From: Saprospiraceae bacterium
GTDB lineage: Bacteria; Bacteroidota; Bacteroidia; Chitinophagales; Saprospiraceae
Reading direction: 5' to 3'
Assembly (NCBI GenBank): GCA_020627705.1
Contig: JAHDGJ010000008.1
Span: 62,001 to 126,000, forward strand
DNA length: 64,000 nt
Shown here: piece after piece, positions 25,615 to 35,099 of the stretch
Layout: each line of letters starts with the position of its first letter
How positions within the stretch are numbered: position 1 is the stretch's first letter
Program-made: the position numbers and the translations under genes
The notes under the pieces: model-generated
The model's database searches: none
Told to the model about the DNA's origin: nothing
The model's input: only the letters and a program-made list of their open reading frames with translations

Positions 25615-26493
25615 GTGAATTTAACGTATCAACTAGTAAAACGACTTGGATTAAGAAAAAGATATCAAAATCCAGAACCGATACAAATTTTTGGAGATCC
25701 AAGAAGTGGGAGTACTTGGTTGGCAGAAATTTTCAGTCAACTGGAAGGACATATTCTTGTAGATGAGCCACTGAATCTAAATCATAATTCAGAGTTTGCT
25801 AAAATTGGATTTACTTGGAGGCACCATATAAATGAAAAAGAGCGATCTCACGAAGCGAAACGTGCATTTGAAAGACTATATGCCGGAAAATTTTCAGCAC
25901 ATAGCGTGGCATCAAATTCAATCTGGACATATATTAATTCCAAAAATAGTGTACTTAAATTTATTAGAGCAAAACTTCTACTGCCCTGGTTATTGCAAAA
26001 TTTTGAATTTAAAAAAGCACCAATTTATCTTATTAGGAATCCATTGGCGTTAATACATTCTATGTCCTTTCATGAAGAATGGAAATATAGTTTCAAACGA
26101 TTTGATACCAATAGTTTTAATTCAAGTATTCCATTTAAAAGACATGACGAATTCTTAGCAACACTCAACACAAACTTAGAGCAGCAATTGGCAATATGGT
26201 GCATCAGCAACCAATTATTTTTTAGTTCAAATAAGTTGTTTGAGAAAATGATAATTGTACGTTATGAGGATTTATGTGCCAATCCTAAACAAGTCCTTGG
26301 CAATATTTTGAGCCAGTATAATTATTCTGAGGATATTTTGGAATCGCTAATATTAGATTCACCTAGTTCGTCTAGTAGAGGAAAGCTTGTAAAAACTATT
26401 GATCAACGAATTAATGGTTGGAAGAAAAATATGGATTCGAAGGATAGAAAATCTTACGAAAAAATTTTAAGTTATTTTCAAATTGATTACTAG
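25615..26493 (+). CDS. Sulfotransferase family protein
   Basis: 292 residues from GTG at 25615 (no ATG in the first 140 codons). FGDPRSGSTWLAE at 26-37 is the 5'-phosphosulfate loop, and PIYLIRNPLALIHS at about 136-149 is the 3'-phosphate motif, so PAPS binding is likely. No signal peptide. Set within the polysaccharide locus, it probably sulfates a sugar precursor or lipid-linked glycan in the cytosol. It is flanked by divergent and convergent glycosyltransferase genes, so it is a single-gene unit. Confidence 0.83.
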   Translation: MNLTYQLVKRLGLRKRYQNPEPIQIFGDPRSGSTWLAEIFSQLEGHILVDEPLNLNHNSEFAKIGFTWRHHINEKERSHEAKRAFERLYAGKFSAHSVASNSIWTYINSKNSVLKFIRAKLLLPWLLQNFEFKKAPIYLIRNPLALIHSMSFHEEWKYSFKRFDTNSFNSSIPFKRHDEFLATLNTNLEQQLAIWCISNQLFFSSNKLFEKMIIVRYEDLCANPKQVLGNILSQYNYSEDILESLILDSPSSSSRGKLVKTIDQRINGWKKNMDSKDRKSYEKILSYFQIDY

Positions 26494-26514
26494 GGCAGGA
26501 GTCTGTTCAAAATT

Positions 26515-27657
26515 TTATTCAAAACCTAAAGTCTTTTTGAGTTCAATTAGAAGACGGGGATAGGTATGCTCGGCATATAAATTATCGTCTAGAGCCGGGA
26601 ATTTTAAGGCAAGCTCTAACATATGATTACTTAGCATACGTGCATCTGAAAATGAGTAAACCTGAGCGTCAATTTCTTTGTCAACAGCAAATGAAGAACT
26701 TACCAAGGCTGGAATTCCATGTTTTATTAAATCGTTTACACTTCCAGATAATTTACTTTGAAATGAATACTCACGAAAAGCGATAAATTGAATATCTGGT
26801 TTAATTGGTAGGATTAAAACATTGGAAGAGAGCAGGGTAGTTTGATAATTCTCTACTGATATGTAGTTATCAAAGCTAATAATGTTCATGTTTTGGATCT
26901 TCAAGCTCTTAAATTGGTCTATAATTTTTTTGCCTGAGTAACCATTAGGTCGACCGAGTAAAACAAGCTCTATTGGTTTTAGCAATTTCCCTTTGAGTAA
27001 CTTGACAGCCTCAAATACGAGATGATAATCTCGAACATTATTTTCGACAGTCCCGGTAATAGTAAATCTAATAGGAAGCATTTTGGGAATTGTAGACCTT
27101 CCTATATGTCCTCCAAAAGGGATGGATCTGAGTTTGTTCTTATTTATTCCCTTCGTCTTACTCAAAGCATAATCAAGAATGCTTTTATTTGGAAATCCAA
27201 TGATATCAAAATGATTGAGTATTGATTTCCTTTTAGTTGCCTGTCGGTGAATTATAAATCTTACTAGTCTGTATACATCTCGAATGATATTATTTTTTCG
27301 AATACTTATATGTTTAAAAGGTTCAAACCATGTATTGTAACTGTGAACAATCAAAGCAGTTTTAGACAGAGACGAAATGGCCTTAAAAGCATTAAAGTGA
27401 GAAAAAATGGTAGTGACAAGAATACAATCACAACTGGCAAGTTCTTTTTTATTTGCTTTTAAGAAGTTGTTTATTTCGACTTGATTTGGAAACCATTTGA
27501 ATTGAGGGTTTTTTAGGTATTCTTTAGGAACATCATTATAAATTTCTTTAGAACAAAATATTTTCACATTTGAATTGCCTAAAGCGAATAACTTACAAAA
27601 ATGAAAAAGCACTTCATTATGCTGATATAACTCTACTATACCGATAGTATGTACCAT
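26515..27657 (-). CDS. GT-B glycosyltransferase
   Basis: 380 residues. FTITGTVENNVRDYHLVFEAV and IELVLLGRPNGYSGKKI mark the start of the C-terminal nucleotide-sugar domain of a GT-B enzyme, and SGSVNDLIKHGIPALVSS is where the donor-binding loop falls. The N-terminal domain is divergent. Single gene, converging with the sulfotransferase gene at 21 bases and divergent from the SDR gene. Donor sugar unknown. Confidence 0.7.
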   Translation of the reverse strand: MVHTIGIVELYQHNEVLFHFCKLFALGNSNVKIFCSKEIYNDVPKEYLKNPQFKWFPNQVEINNFLKANKKELASCDCILVTTIFSHFNAFKAISSLSKTALIVHSYNTWFEPFKHISIRKNNIIRDVYRLVRFIIHRQATKRKSILNHFDIIGFPNKSILDYALSKTKGINKNKLRSIPFGGHIGRSTIPKMLPIRFTITGTVENNVRDYHLVFEAVKLLKGKLLKPIELVLLGRPNGYSGKKIIDQFKSLKIQNMNIISFDNYISVENYQTTLLSSNVLILPIKPDIQFIAFREYSFQSKLSGSVNDLIKHGIPALVSSSFAVDKEIDAQVYSFSDARMLSNHMLELALKFPALDDNLYAEHTYPRLLIELKKTLGFE

Positions 27658-27697
27658 CTATTATTTTATCTTGTATTCTAAAACGAAGTTGACGATA

Positions 27698-28726
27698 ATG
27701 AGAACAAAATTACATATCGTGACTGGAGGATGTGGCTTTGTAGGAAGAAACATGGTGAAATATCTTTTGGCAAAAACAGTTGATTATATATTAATAGTTG
27801 ATGATTTGTCCATCGGGCAAAACCCGATCACATGGTTAGAGGAAACTCCTCAAACTAAAACCCAATTTTCTTTTTATGAAGATAGAGTTATTTTCATCCA
27901 AGAGGATATCAGAAATATTTTGAGAAGCTATTCCTCCGTTCACCTTAACATTGAGGCGTTTTTAAAAGCTAAAGTTCAAATTGTAGATGTTTATCATTTT
28001 GCCGCTGTAGTAGGAGGCAGAATGAAAATTGAAGAAGAACCTTTAGCGGTAGCCATTGATTTGTCTATTGATGCCGAATTTTTTAACTGGGTTGTCAAAT
28101 ACAAACCCAAAAGGGTTTTATACCCTAGTTCAAGTGCCGCTTATCCAGTTAGCTTGCAAACCGAACTAAACCATAGAGCACTAAAAGAGGATGACATCAA
28201 TTTTGATGTGATTAAAAATCCGGACTTAACCTATGGTTGGGCAAAACTCACCGGGGAATATCTGGCTCGACTTACAGCCCAAAAACATAAAATACATGTG
28301 GCATGTATACGACCATTTAGTGGCTTTGGTGCAGACCAAGAAGCAAGTTATCCTATAACGGCAATAGCAAGAAGATTTGTAAACAAAGAATCTCCTATTG
28401 ACGTCTGGGGTAGTGGTTTACAGAGCAGGGATTTTGTCTATATTGATGATGTTATAGAATGCACTTTAAAAGCCCTGGATTTTGTTTCTAATGGAGATGC
28501 CATAAATATTGGCTCTGGAAAGCAAACATCGTTTTTAGAAATCATCAATGTATTTAGTAAAATTTCAGGGCATCAAGCAGAGGTAAGAAGGTTAGTTGAC
28601 AAACCAGTAGGTGTTATGCATCGGTACTCAAATGTTCAAAAAGCAAAAGAACTTCTAAATTGGACATCAAGTATATCTCTTGAAGATGGATTAAGATTGG
28701 TATTTGAAAAACATTTAAAAGCGTAA
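27698..28726 (+). CDS. Extended SDR, nucleotide-sugar epimerase/dehydratase
   Basis: 342 residues from ATG at 27698; a TTG at 27671 is less likely because it would add nine residues before the first beta strand. IVTGGCGFVGRNMVKYLL binds NAD(P), YPSSSAAYP holds the catalytic Ser, and YGWAK the catalytic Tyr and Lys. RDFVYIDDVIECT and NIGSG are standard for sugar epimerases and dehydratases. It presumably makes or modifies a UDP-, GDP- or dTDP-sugar for this locus; the specific reaction is not readable. Confidence 0.85.
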   Translation: MRTKLHIVTGGCGFVGRNMVKYLLAKTVDYILIVDDLSIGQNPITWLEETPQTKTQFSFYEDRVIFIQEDIRNILRSYSSVHLNIEAFLKAKVQIVDVYHFAAVVGGRMKIEEEPLAVAIDLSIDAEFFNWVVKYKPKRVLYPSSSAAYPVSLQTELNHRALKEDDINFDVIKNPDLTYGWAKLTGEYLARLTAQKHKIHVACIRPFSGFGADQEASYPITAIARRFVNKESPIDVWGSGLQSRDFVYIDDVIECTLKALDFVSNGDAINIGSGKQTSFLEIINVFSKISGHQAEVRRLVDKPVGVMHRYSNVQKAKELLNWTSSISLEDGLRLVFEKHLKA

Positions 28727-28738
28727 CGTGGGTAACTC

Positions 28739-28782
28739 TTAAAACTTGGTCGGTGTTCTGGGCTTGACTAAGTAAGTTTTAA
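28739..28782. terminator. Possible weak terminator hairpin between convergent genes
   Basis: TTAAAACTT (28739-28747) pairs with AAGTTTTAA (28774-28782) around a 26-base loop, between the SDR and the asparagine synthase stop codons. The stem is AT-rich and overlaps the stop of the minus-strand gene, so its strength is doubtful. Confidence 0.25.
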
Positions 28783-30497
28783 TACTGCACATTAAATTCT
28801 TCTAACCAATTGGCAATTGACCATTTTCTAAATCGAATTTGTTTAGAATCTTTGTGAGTTGAAGGTTTTAAAAACTCGTTATGTTTAGATATAATCTCAA
28901 GATATTGTTTAGAATCGAAATTAATGTTTTCTAACCAACTCGATGTTGGGGAATAAAAAGCTGATTTCCTTTTGTTTTTTAAAATACCACTCGGAAGCGA
29001 AGTTCCCAAAGTATCCTTTAAGATCTTTTTTCTTTCAAACTTGCCAATTCTCCATTCTTCTTTGAGGGATAGAACAAACAGAACTAAGGTGTAATCTAAA
29101 AAGGGAAGTCGAGATTCAACCGCGTACTGCATGCTGTTACGATCTTCAAAATGTAGAAGAGACGGCAATACTGATTTAGTGATCATGTTTTCAGAAATCT
29201 TACTCAAATCATCCAAGGCGTTTGAAGAATGATTGTAATGGGAATGAAAGGCTTTTCGGAGAATTTGATTACTCTCAACTTTTGGGTTTCTCTTTTTGAA
29301 TAGGTAATGCCAACTATTCGGAGATAAAATAAAATGTAATGGCTTATTTAAAATTTGTTTTTTGATAAAAAGGTCATATCCCATTAAGGCTTCGTCAGCA
29401 CCTTGCCCTGATAGGCAAACGGTCAAGTTTGATTCATGGGCTAGTTGATAAACAGAGTTTTGAGCAAAAATGCTCGTTGAGAAAACAGGTGTTTCTTGCG
29501 TTCGAATCAATGATCTAAACTGTTCCATGAAGGATTCTTCTCTGGGTTTTACATGGATGTTTTTGATCTGATAAAACTTAGCGGAATCTTTAATAAGATT
29601 GTATTCACTAAGCGGATCATTAGGATCTGCACTTGAAATACTGATCAAGTTTTCACGAATGGAAGGGTTGATCATCGACACAATAGAATTACTATCAATG
29701 CCTCCTGATAAGGTAACACCCAGGTTGACGTCTGCCCTTAATCTTCGGTTTACACTTTCTTTTAAAAGATCCTTAAATTTTTCTTTAGCTTGTGCATAAC
29801 TGCCTTGATATGGTTTGGTCGTAAAATCGAAATACGATTTTACAATTGGCTTCGTAAGTGTTTTATTTAGTACCAGATTGTGACCGGCTGGCAACTGAGA
29901 AATGTTGGAAAACAATGTTTCTTGATCAAATTCTAGTGCACCGGTTGCAACGAACTCTTCAAAGCGACTTTTGTTGAGTCCATAGCTGAAAGAAGGAATA
30001 TTAGCAAAGGCTTTTTGCTCAGAAGCAAAATAGAACGTACTATCTATTAAAGTATAATAAAAGGGTTTGATACCAAAGCGATCTCGACTACAGAATAGAG
30101 AGGAATCTTTTTGGTCATAAATAGCAAAAGACCACATTCCATTGAATTTATGAACACATTGGGGACCGTACTCTTCAAATGCAGATAAGAGAACTTCAGT
30201 ATCTCCTGTGGTTTGAAAGGAATAGCCTTTTTCTAACAAATCCGTTTTGATTTCTAAGTAATTGTAAATAAAACCATTAAAAATCAAGATTTTACCGTCT
30301 TTCTTAAAGGGCTGATTACTTCTCGAATTGTGATCTAATATACTTAATCTGTTATGCGCAAATCCTACTTCATTGTTGATGAAAATCTCGGAATGATCTG
30401 GTCCTCGATGTTTAAGAGCGGAGGACATATTTTCCAGAACAATTTTGTCGATATTTGAATTATTCTTGAAATTATAAATGCCTGTTATACTGCACAT
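28779..30497 (-). CDS. Glutamine-hydrolysing asparagine synthase-like amidotransferase
   Basis: 572 residues with both domains intact: Cys2 in MCSITGIYNF as the glutaminase nucleophile, KHRGPD at 29-34, FNGFIYNY at 73-80, and SGGIDSNS at 264-271 as the ATP-binding loop. It can make asparagine or, more likely in this setting, amidate a uronic acid or other carboxylate of the glycan using glutamine. It is divergent from the FemAB-like gene across only 34 bases. Compare the cysteine-less paralogue at 21570-23225. Confidence 0.88.
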   Translation of the reverse strand: MCSITGIYNFKNNSNIDKIVLENMSSALKHRGPDHSEIFINNEVGFAHNRLSILDHNSRSNQPFKKDGKILIFNGFIYNYLEIKTDLLEKGYSFQTTGDTEVLLSAFEEYGPQCVHKFNGMWSFAIYDQKDSSLFCSRDRFGIKPFYYTLIDSTFYFASEQKAFANIPSFSYGLNKSRFEEFVATGALEFDQETLFSNISQLPAGHNLVLNKTLTKPIVKSYFDFTTKPYQGSYAQAKEKFKDLLKESVNRRLRADVNLGVTLSGGIDSNSIVSMINPSIRENLISISSADPNDPLSEYNLIKDSAKFYQIKNIHVKPREESFMEQFRSLIRTQETPVFSTSIFAQNSVYQLAHESNLTVCLSGQGADEALMGYDLFIKKQILNKPLHFILSPNSWHYLFKKRNPKVESNQILRKAFHSHYNHSSNALDDLSKISENMITKSVLPSLLHFEDRNSMQYAVESRLPFLDYTLVLFVLSLKEEWRIGKFERKKILKDTLGTSLPSGILKNKRKSAFYSPTSSWLENINFDSKQYLEIISKHNEFLKPSTHKDSKQIRFRKWSIANWLEEFNVQY

Positions 30498-30531
30498 TCT
30501 ATCTAAATAAATGTAATACTAGCAAAATATT

Positions 30532-31491
30532 ATGTCGGATAAGGAGGATTATATTTCTTTTATTGATCAAAACAGTGATGTGCCAATCTTTTTTCAGCCC
30601 TGGTGGTTGGATTCGGTTTCTGAAGGGAATGCTTGGGATGTAGTTTTGGCTAGAAATGCAAATAAGGGCATTGATGGAGTCTTTGTTTATCAAATTAAAC
30701 CAAGGGTTTTAGGATTAAAATCGATACACATTCCTGTATTGACGCCTTATTTAGGCTTATGGTTTTTTAGTCCACAGGGAAACCTCAAAAAGAACACTTT
30801 ATATAGTTTTCATAAAAAAGTGATACAAACACTTTTAGAGCAGATTCCTAGTCATGTATATCTAAACATAAATCTTCATCCAAGCATACAAAACACGCTT
30901 CCTTTTAATTGGTCTGGTTATAACTCGGAAGTAAAATACACCTATATTTTATCATTGGAAAAAGAGGAACAACAACTGTATAAAGAACTAAAAGGCAGTG
31001 TAAGAACCGATATTAAAAAGGCAGAAAAACTGTTGACAATTAAGGAGACTCATGATGCTCAAAAGTTTTATGATATCAATAGTTTAAGTTTTTCGAGACA
31101 AGATATGTTAATGCCCTATTCTTTTGTTTGTATTAATTCTCTTTTTGTAGAGGCTTCAAAAAGAGAACAGCTTATGTGCCTAGAGGCAAATGATATAGAG
31201 GGGAACACTCATGCTCAAATTTTAATTATCCGAGATTTGAACACTTCTTATTTGCTGGCTATTGGAGCGGATGAGAAATTTCGAAACAGCGGTGCTGTAA
31301 GTTTGTTAATATGGACAGCAATAAAAAGATCCATAGCTGCATCCAAATTTTTTGATTTTGAAGGAGGAAACATCAAATCAATAGAAAAAGTATTTCGAGC
31401 TTTCGGAGGCACTCTTACGCCGTATGTTTCCTTAAAACATACGCCTAATTTATTCTATCGTTCTATTTTAGCATTACTAGGTAAAATTTGA
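30532..31491 (+). CDS. FemAB/GNAT-like acyl- or aminoacyltransferase
   Basis: 319 residues resembling the double-GNAT FemAB fold. The start has PIFFQPWWLDSV, the middle KELKGSVRTDIKKAEK (a common FemAB helix) and the end AIGADEKFRNSGAVSLLIW and FFDFEGGN, which resemble the substrate and acyl-donor sites of Acetyltransf_6 proteins. Such proteins acylate or aminoacylate cell-envelope precursors. Its stop overlaps the TTG start of the deacetylase (TTGA), so the two are coupled. Confidence 0.75.
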   Translation: MSDKEDYISFIDQNSDVPIFFQPWWLDSVSEGNAWDVVLARNANKGIDGVFVYQIKPRVLGLKSIHIPVLTPYLGLWFFSPQGNLKKNTLYSFHKKVIQTLLEQIPSHVYLNINLHPSIQNTLPFNWSGYNSEVKYTYILSLEKEEQQLYKELKGSVRTDIKKAEKLLTIKETHDAQKFYDINSLSFSRQDMLMPYSFVCINSLFVEASKREQLMCLEANDIEGNTHAQILIIRDLNTSYLLAIGADEKFRNSGAVSLLIWTAIKRSIAASKFFDFEGGNIKSIEKVFRAFGGTLTPYVSLKHTPNLFYRSILALLGKI

Positions 31492-32795
31492 AATACGTAG
31501 GATTTAAATATCGAACTGATTATAGTCGACCAAGGATAGAATATGTGTTAGACTATATCAATAGGCACCCCTTAAATGGTAGAATAGTTTTAAGACCTCA
31601 GCTCGATTTAGAAAAAACCATCTCTTATGGCTTAGATAACACTTCGAAGGAATGGTCGGTGCCTAGGCAAGGAATTATTTTTTCAAAACAAACATACACC
31701 AATACTGAGCTTAGGATAAATGCTTACAATAACAATGATAAAGAAGTTTATTCTATAGAGCGCGTTGAGAAAAATAAGGCTGAATTTTTAATAGGAAAAA
31801 CCTTTCAGTTTGATGTTATAGAGGCTATATTTTTTCACATCTCGAGATACGAAGAATATATATGTAAAGACAATAATGAGTGGGATGCAATGAGGGAACA
31901 CAAACAGCTTTTGGTTATAAATAAGTTAGAAAAAAAACCAATAGTTGACCATCTTGTTTGTGCTTTTATAAATGCTTTAACTTCTGCGTACCAGATCAAA
32001 TCAACCTATACACTAACTCATGATATTGACTACATCCGAAAGTTTAAAAAACCATGGGATAAAATCAGAAAAGGTCTTGGATTTATAAAAAGGGGAGAGT
32101 TTTTTGCGCTTCGCAATTATCAGAATCAATTAAAGAAAGTCAATGCTTTAGGACTGGATCCTTATGATGTTTTTGAAGAAATTTTGAGTGATCGGAATAT
32201 TGAAAAAGAAATTTATTATTTGGTAGGAGGTAAACACAAATTTGATACTCCGATTAATACAGAAGATGATATTTTTAAAAAGTCTGTAACTGTTGCAAAA
32301 GAAAGAGGTTATGCTATTGGCATTCACCCTTCCTATGAATGCTGGAAAAATCCAGAAATGATGGAGAGGGAAAAGAAAAAACTCGAAAATGCAATATCTC
32401 AAAAGGTTAAGCTCTCTAGGCAACATTACTTACATTTTAATTTTCCAAAAACTATTTCTGTCTTAGAAAAAGTGGGAATTACCAAAGATTCGTCATTAGG
32501 TTTTAACAGACGGATTGGTTTTAGGTGTGGCACTGGTTTTCCTTTTAGGCTCTTTGTTCTAGGAGAAGAACGTGTTTCATCCGTCATTGAGCAACCCTTA
32601 ATATATATGGACAGTTCGATTATGAAAGAATCAAATGAAGAAAAAAAACAAATATTGGAAGGTACCAATTCATTTATTTTGGACAACAAGCATGATACGC
32701 ACATAACGTTTAATTTCCATAACTCTCGTTTTGAAGAATCTGAGTTAAAGCAGTTAGGATTACGTAATATTTATGAAAATTTGTTCGGTGTTTGA
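31488..32795 (+). CDS. Polysaccharide deacetylase-like protein with N-terminal DUF7033-like domain
   Basis: 435 residues starting at TTG, whose last bases overlap the upstream TGA. Residues 1 to about 165 form a conserved alpha/beta domain ending in IFFHISRYEEY. From about 175 a NodB-like catalytic domain follows with THDIDY as the metal-binding pair and GIHPSYE further on; the C-terminus holds FNFHNSRFEE. Deacetylases of this group remove N-acetyl groups from sugars. A homologue with the same order of motifs lies at 53259-54641. The protein has no signal peptide and so may act on cytosolic precursors. Confidence 0.75.
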   Translation: MKYVGFKYRTDYSRPRIEYVLDYINRHPLNGRIVLRPQLDLEKTISYGLDNTSKEWSVPRQGIIFSKQTYTNTELRINAYNNNDKEVYSIERVEKNKAEFLIGKTFQFDVIEAIFFHISRYEEYICKDNNEWDAMREHKQLLVINKLEKKPIVDHLVCAFINALTSAYQIKSTYTLTHDIDYIRKFKKPWDKIRKGLGFIKRGEFFALRNYQNQLKKVNALGLDPYDVFEEILSDRNIEKEIYYLVGGKHKFDTPINTEDDIFKKSVTVAKERGYAIGIHPSYECWKNPEMMEREKKKLENAISQKVKLSRQHYLHFNFPKTISVLEKVGITKDSSLGFNRRIGFRCGTGFPFRLFVLGEERVSSVIEQPLIYMDSSIMKESNEEKKQILEGTNSFILDNKHDTHITFNFHNSRFEESELKQLGLRNIYENLFGV

Positions 32796-32822
32796 CTAAG
32801 CCAATAAAGACAAAATCTAGTA

Positions 32823-33914
32823 GTGAGAATCCTAATGATATATCGTCTTGATCTTTCTGATAATTCTAGTTCAGGGGTGATAAACAAAATGAACAGTCAA
32901 AAAAAGGCGTTTCAAAATCTTGGGCATCATGTGGATTTGATCAATCATCAAAATCAAAGTGTATTACTGAACAATGCAGCTTTAGGTAAAGTCAGCAACA
33001 ATAGGGCAAACTTAAAATTTAAATTAGACAGCTTTTTTAAAATAATTCAGCATTGGTATAAGGATAAAATGTATCAAATAATCTATATACGATATCCTTA
33101 CAGCAGTAGTGCATTCGTTGGATTTTGTAGAAAAATAAAGACTCAAAATCCTGATACAAAAGTGCTTTTGGAAATTCCAACATATCCATACAAACAAGAA
33201 TTTGAAGGAATTAAAAAGTGGTCTTTAGTATTAGAAAGATTTTGGAGAAGCAAGCTTGAAAGTGCTGTAGATTTTTTGATTCATTATGGTCCTGAAAAAA
33301 CATTATTTAGTATTCCGTGTATCAATTCAATGAATGGAATTGATGTTTCTCAAATCACCTTTTCGGAAAAGTTAGCAGAGTTAGGTCCCTCTATAACTGC
33401 TATTGCCCTTGGAAAATGGCGAGATTGGCACGGATTGGATCGTGTAATTAAAGGAATTAAAAATACCAAGATGGATGTGAAATTACACATAGTAGGGGAT
33501 GGACCAGTATTGGAGAAACTGATGCTTTTAGTTAAAGAGTTAGGTCTTGATCAGAAGGTCATCTTTGAGGGAACCAAGGTTGGAGATGAGCTGGATAGGC
33601 TTTATGAAAAGGCAGATATTGGAATTGGGACGCTTGGAATGCATAGGAAGAAAGTAAAATATAATTCTTCACTCAAACATCGTGAATATTGTGCGAAGGG
33701 CATTCCTTTTATTTTAAGTACTTATGATAATGCTTTTTCGACGGACTGTTCTTTTGTAAAATATGAGAAAGAAAATGACCAAAGCATTGATTTTAGCGAA
33801 GTATCTCACTTCTTGAAAGAACTGAAGCTTTCGAGAATGGATATTCGTAAATACGCTCAGGAAAAATTAGATTGGAAAAATTTGTTAGGGAGAGTGTTGG
33901 ACGAAGTTCAATAG
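32823..33914 (+). CDS. Family 4 glycosyltransferase
   Basis: 363 residues, GT-B fold, starting at GTG 32823 or ATG 32835. VKLHIVGDGPVLEKLMLLVKE and VIFEGTKVGDELDRLYEKADIGIGTL are typical of the second GT4 domain, and LKHREYCAKGIPFIL replaces the usual E-S-x-G-x-P donor loop. It is the last gene of the FemAB/deacetylase plus-strand unit and converges with the next glycosyltransferase at 9 bases. Donor unknown. Confidence 0.8.
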   Translation: MRILMIYRLDLSDNSSSGVINKMNSQKKAFQNLGHHVDLINHQNQSVLLNNAALGKVSNNRANLKFKLDSFFKIIQHWYKDKMYQIIYIRYPYSSSAFVGFCRKIKTQNPDTKVLLEIPTYPYKQEFEGIKKWSLVLERFWRSKLESAVDFLIHYGPEKTLFSIPCINSMNGIDVSQITFSEKLAELGPSITAIALGKWRDWHGLDRVIKGIKNTKMDVKLHIVGDGPVLEKLMLLVKELGLDQKVIFEGTKVGDELDRLYEKADIGIGTLGMHRKKVKYNSSLKHREYCAKGIPFILSTYDNAFSTDCSFVKYEKENDQSIDFSEVSHFLKELKLSRMDIRKYAQEKLDWKNLLGRVLDEVQ

Positions 33915-33924
33915 GATATTGAAC
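33906..33924. repeat. Perfect inverted repeat at a convergent gene junction
   Basis: GTTCAATA-GGA-TATTGAAC, an 8-base perfect stem with a 3-base loop. It spans the stop of the plus-strand glycosyltransferase (33912-33914) and abuts the stop of the minus-strand one. No T tract follows on either strand, so it is at best a weak terminator or an mRNA 3'-end stabiliser. Confidence 0.4.
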
Positions 33925-35099
33925 TAATGAGGTTTAGGTGCGACAGATTTTTCTAACATAGGAAAGCACTTATGCTTTCGAAGAGCTTCGGAGTATATTT
34001 TGATGACCTTTTTTTCATCGAATTCTCGAATCATTTTTTTTCTTCCCAGTTTACCCATAACCATCTTATCCTCATCGTCCAAAAGAATGAAGTTTTCGAT
34101 AGCATCAACTAAGGAGGGAATATTTTTTGGAACACATAAAAAGCCATTTTTACCATCATCTACGATATCTCTACAACCTACATTGTCAGTAGTAATAATG
34201 GGCGTTTCCATTGATGCAGCCTCCATAAGTACTCTTGATACTCCTTCTCGATAGAAAGATGGAAATACCAAACAGTGAGTTCTTTCTAGAAATGGGCGAA
34301 TATCTGTGGTTTCACCCAAGTAGGCAATTAGGTTTTCTTTCTGCCAGGATTGAATAACGTGGTAAGGCACAGAATTTGGATTTTGCGAATCAATAAACCC
34401 AAGCAAATCAAATTTTACTCTTGGGTACCTTTGCTTTATAATCCTAGCGGCCTCTACATATTCTTTAACGCCTTTATCCCATATTAACCTACCTGCAAAA
34501 AGAAACCTGATTTTTTTCGAGAAGACCTTTTCACTTCTTGGTTTAAACCAACTTGTTTGAATGCCTTCACTTTTCAGCAATCGAGTTTTTTTGCTTCGTA
34601 CAATTCTTTTATAGACAAAAACGTCTTTATCGTTTTCGTTTAAGAACCAAACCTCTTTACTTAGGCTTGCAGCTAGCCTATATAGATTAACAGTAATAGT
34701 ACGAACAAGAATGTTTTTAAAGTCAAACAAATGTCCCAAGCCGGTGGTAATGATAATAGAAGGAACATTGCTCAGTTTTGCAGCGATAGATCCAAAGATG
34801 TTTGGTTTAATGGTGTAATGAAATACAAAATCTGGATTATGTGCTTTATATATTTTTCTTAAACGTAATATCAACTTGATATCCTCAAAAGGATTTGTCC
34901 CATAATTTCTAATGTTGATATCGATAAAATCTATGCCTTCGGAAACAAGCTTTGCAGAAAAGTTGTCCTTAGGGGCTATGACTAAGACCCGGAGCCCTTC
35001 ATTTTGTAAATAGCGAATAAGTCCCAATCTGAAATTGTATACACTCCATGAAGTATTCGAGACTAATGCGATGGTCTTTATGTATGGAGTATTTTCCAA
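33924..35099 (-). CDS. Family 4 glycosyltransferase (PglA-like)
   Basis: 391 residues, GT-B. ALVSNTSWSVYNFRLGLIRYL opens the N-terminal domain; PDFVFHYTIKPNIFGSIAAKL and IITTGLGH are typical of the N-acetylgalactosaminyl/galactosyl PglA and CapM-like group; FLFAGRLIWDKGVKEYVEAA and the EGVSRVLMEAASMETPII donor loop complete the EX7E pattern. The start is TTG directly after the manC stop. The group often adds the second sugar to the lipid-linked primer; that role is inferred. Confidence 0.85.
   Translation of the reverse strand: MENTPYIKTIALVSNTSWSVYNFRLGLIRYLQNEGLRVLVIAPKDNFSAKLVSEGIDFIDINIRNYGTNPFEDIKLILRLRKIYKAHNPDFVFHYTIKPNIFGSIAAKLSNVPSIIITTGLGHLFDFKNILVRTITVNLYRLAASLSKEVWFLNENDKDVFVYKRIVRSKKTRLLKSEGIQTSWFKPRSEKVFSKKIRFLFAGRLIWDKGVKEYVEAARIIKQRYPRVKFDLLGFIDSQNPNSVPYHVIQSWQKENLIAYLGETTDIRPFLERTHCLVFPSFYREGVSRVLMEAASMETPIITTDNVGCRDIVDDGKNGFLCVPKNIPSLVDAIENFILLDDEDKMVMGKLGRKKMIREFDEKKVIKIYSEALRKHKCFPMLEKSVAPKPH

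Noticed and set aside
25615-33914. Mobile element insertion to explain the strand switches
   Set aside because: No transposase, integrase, terminal repeats or target duplications were seen; the genes are all glycan-related.
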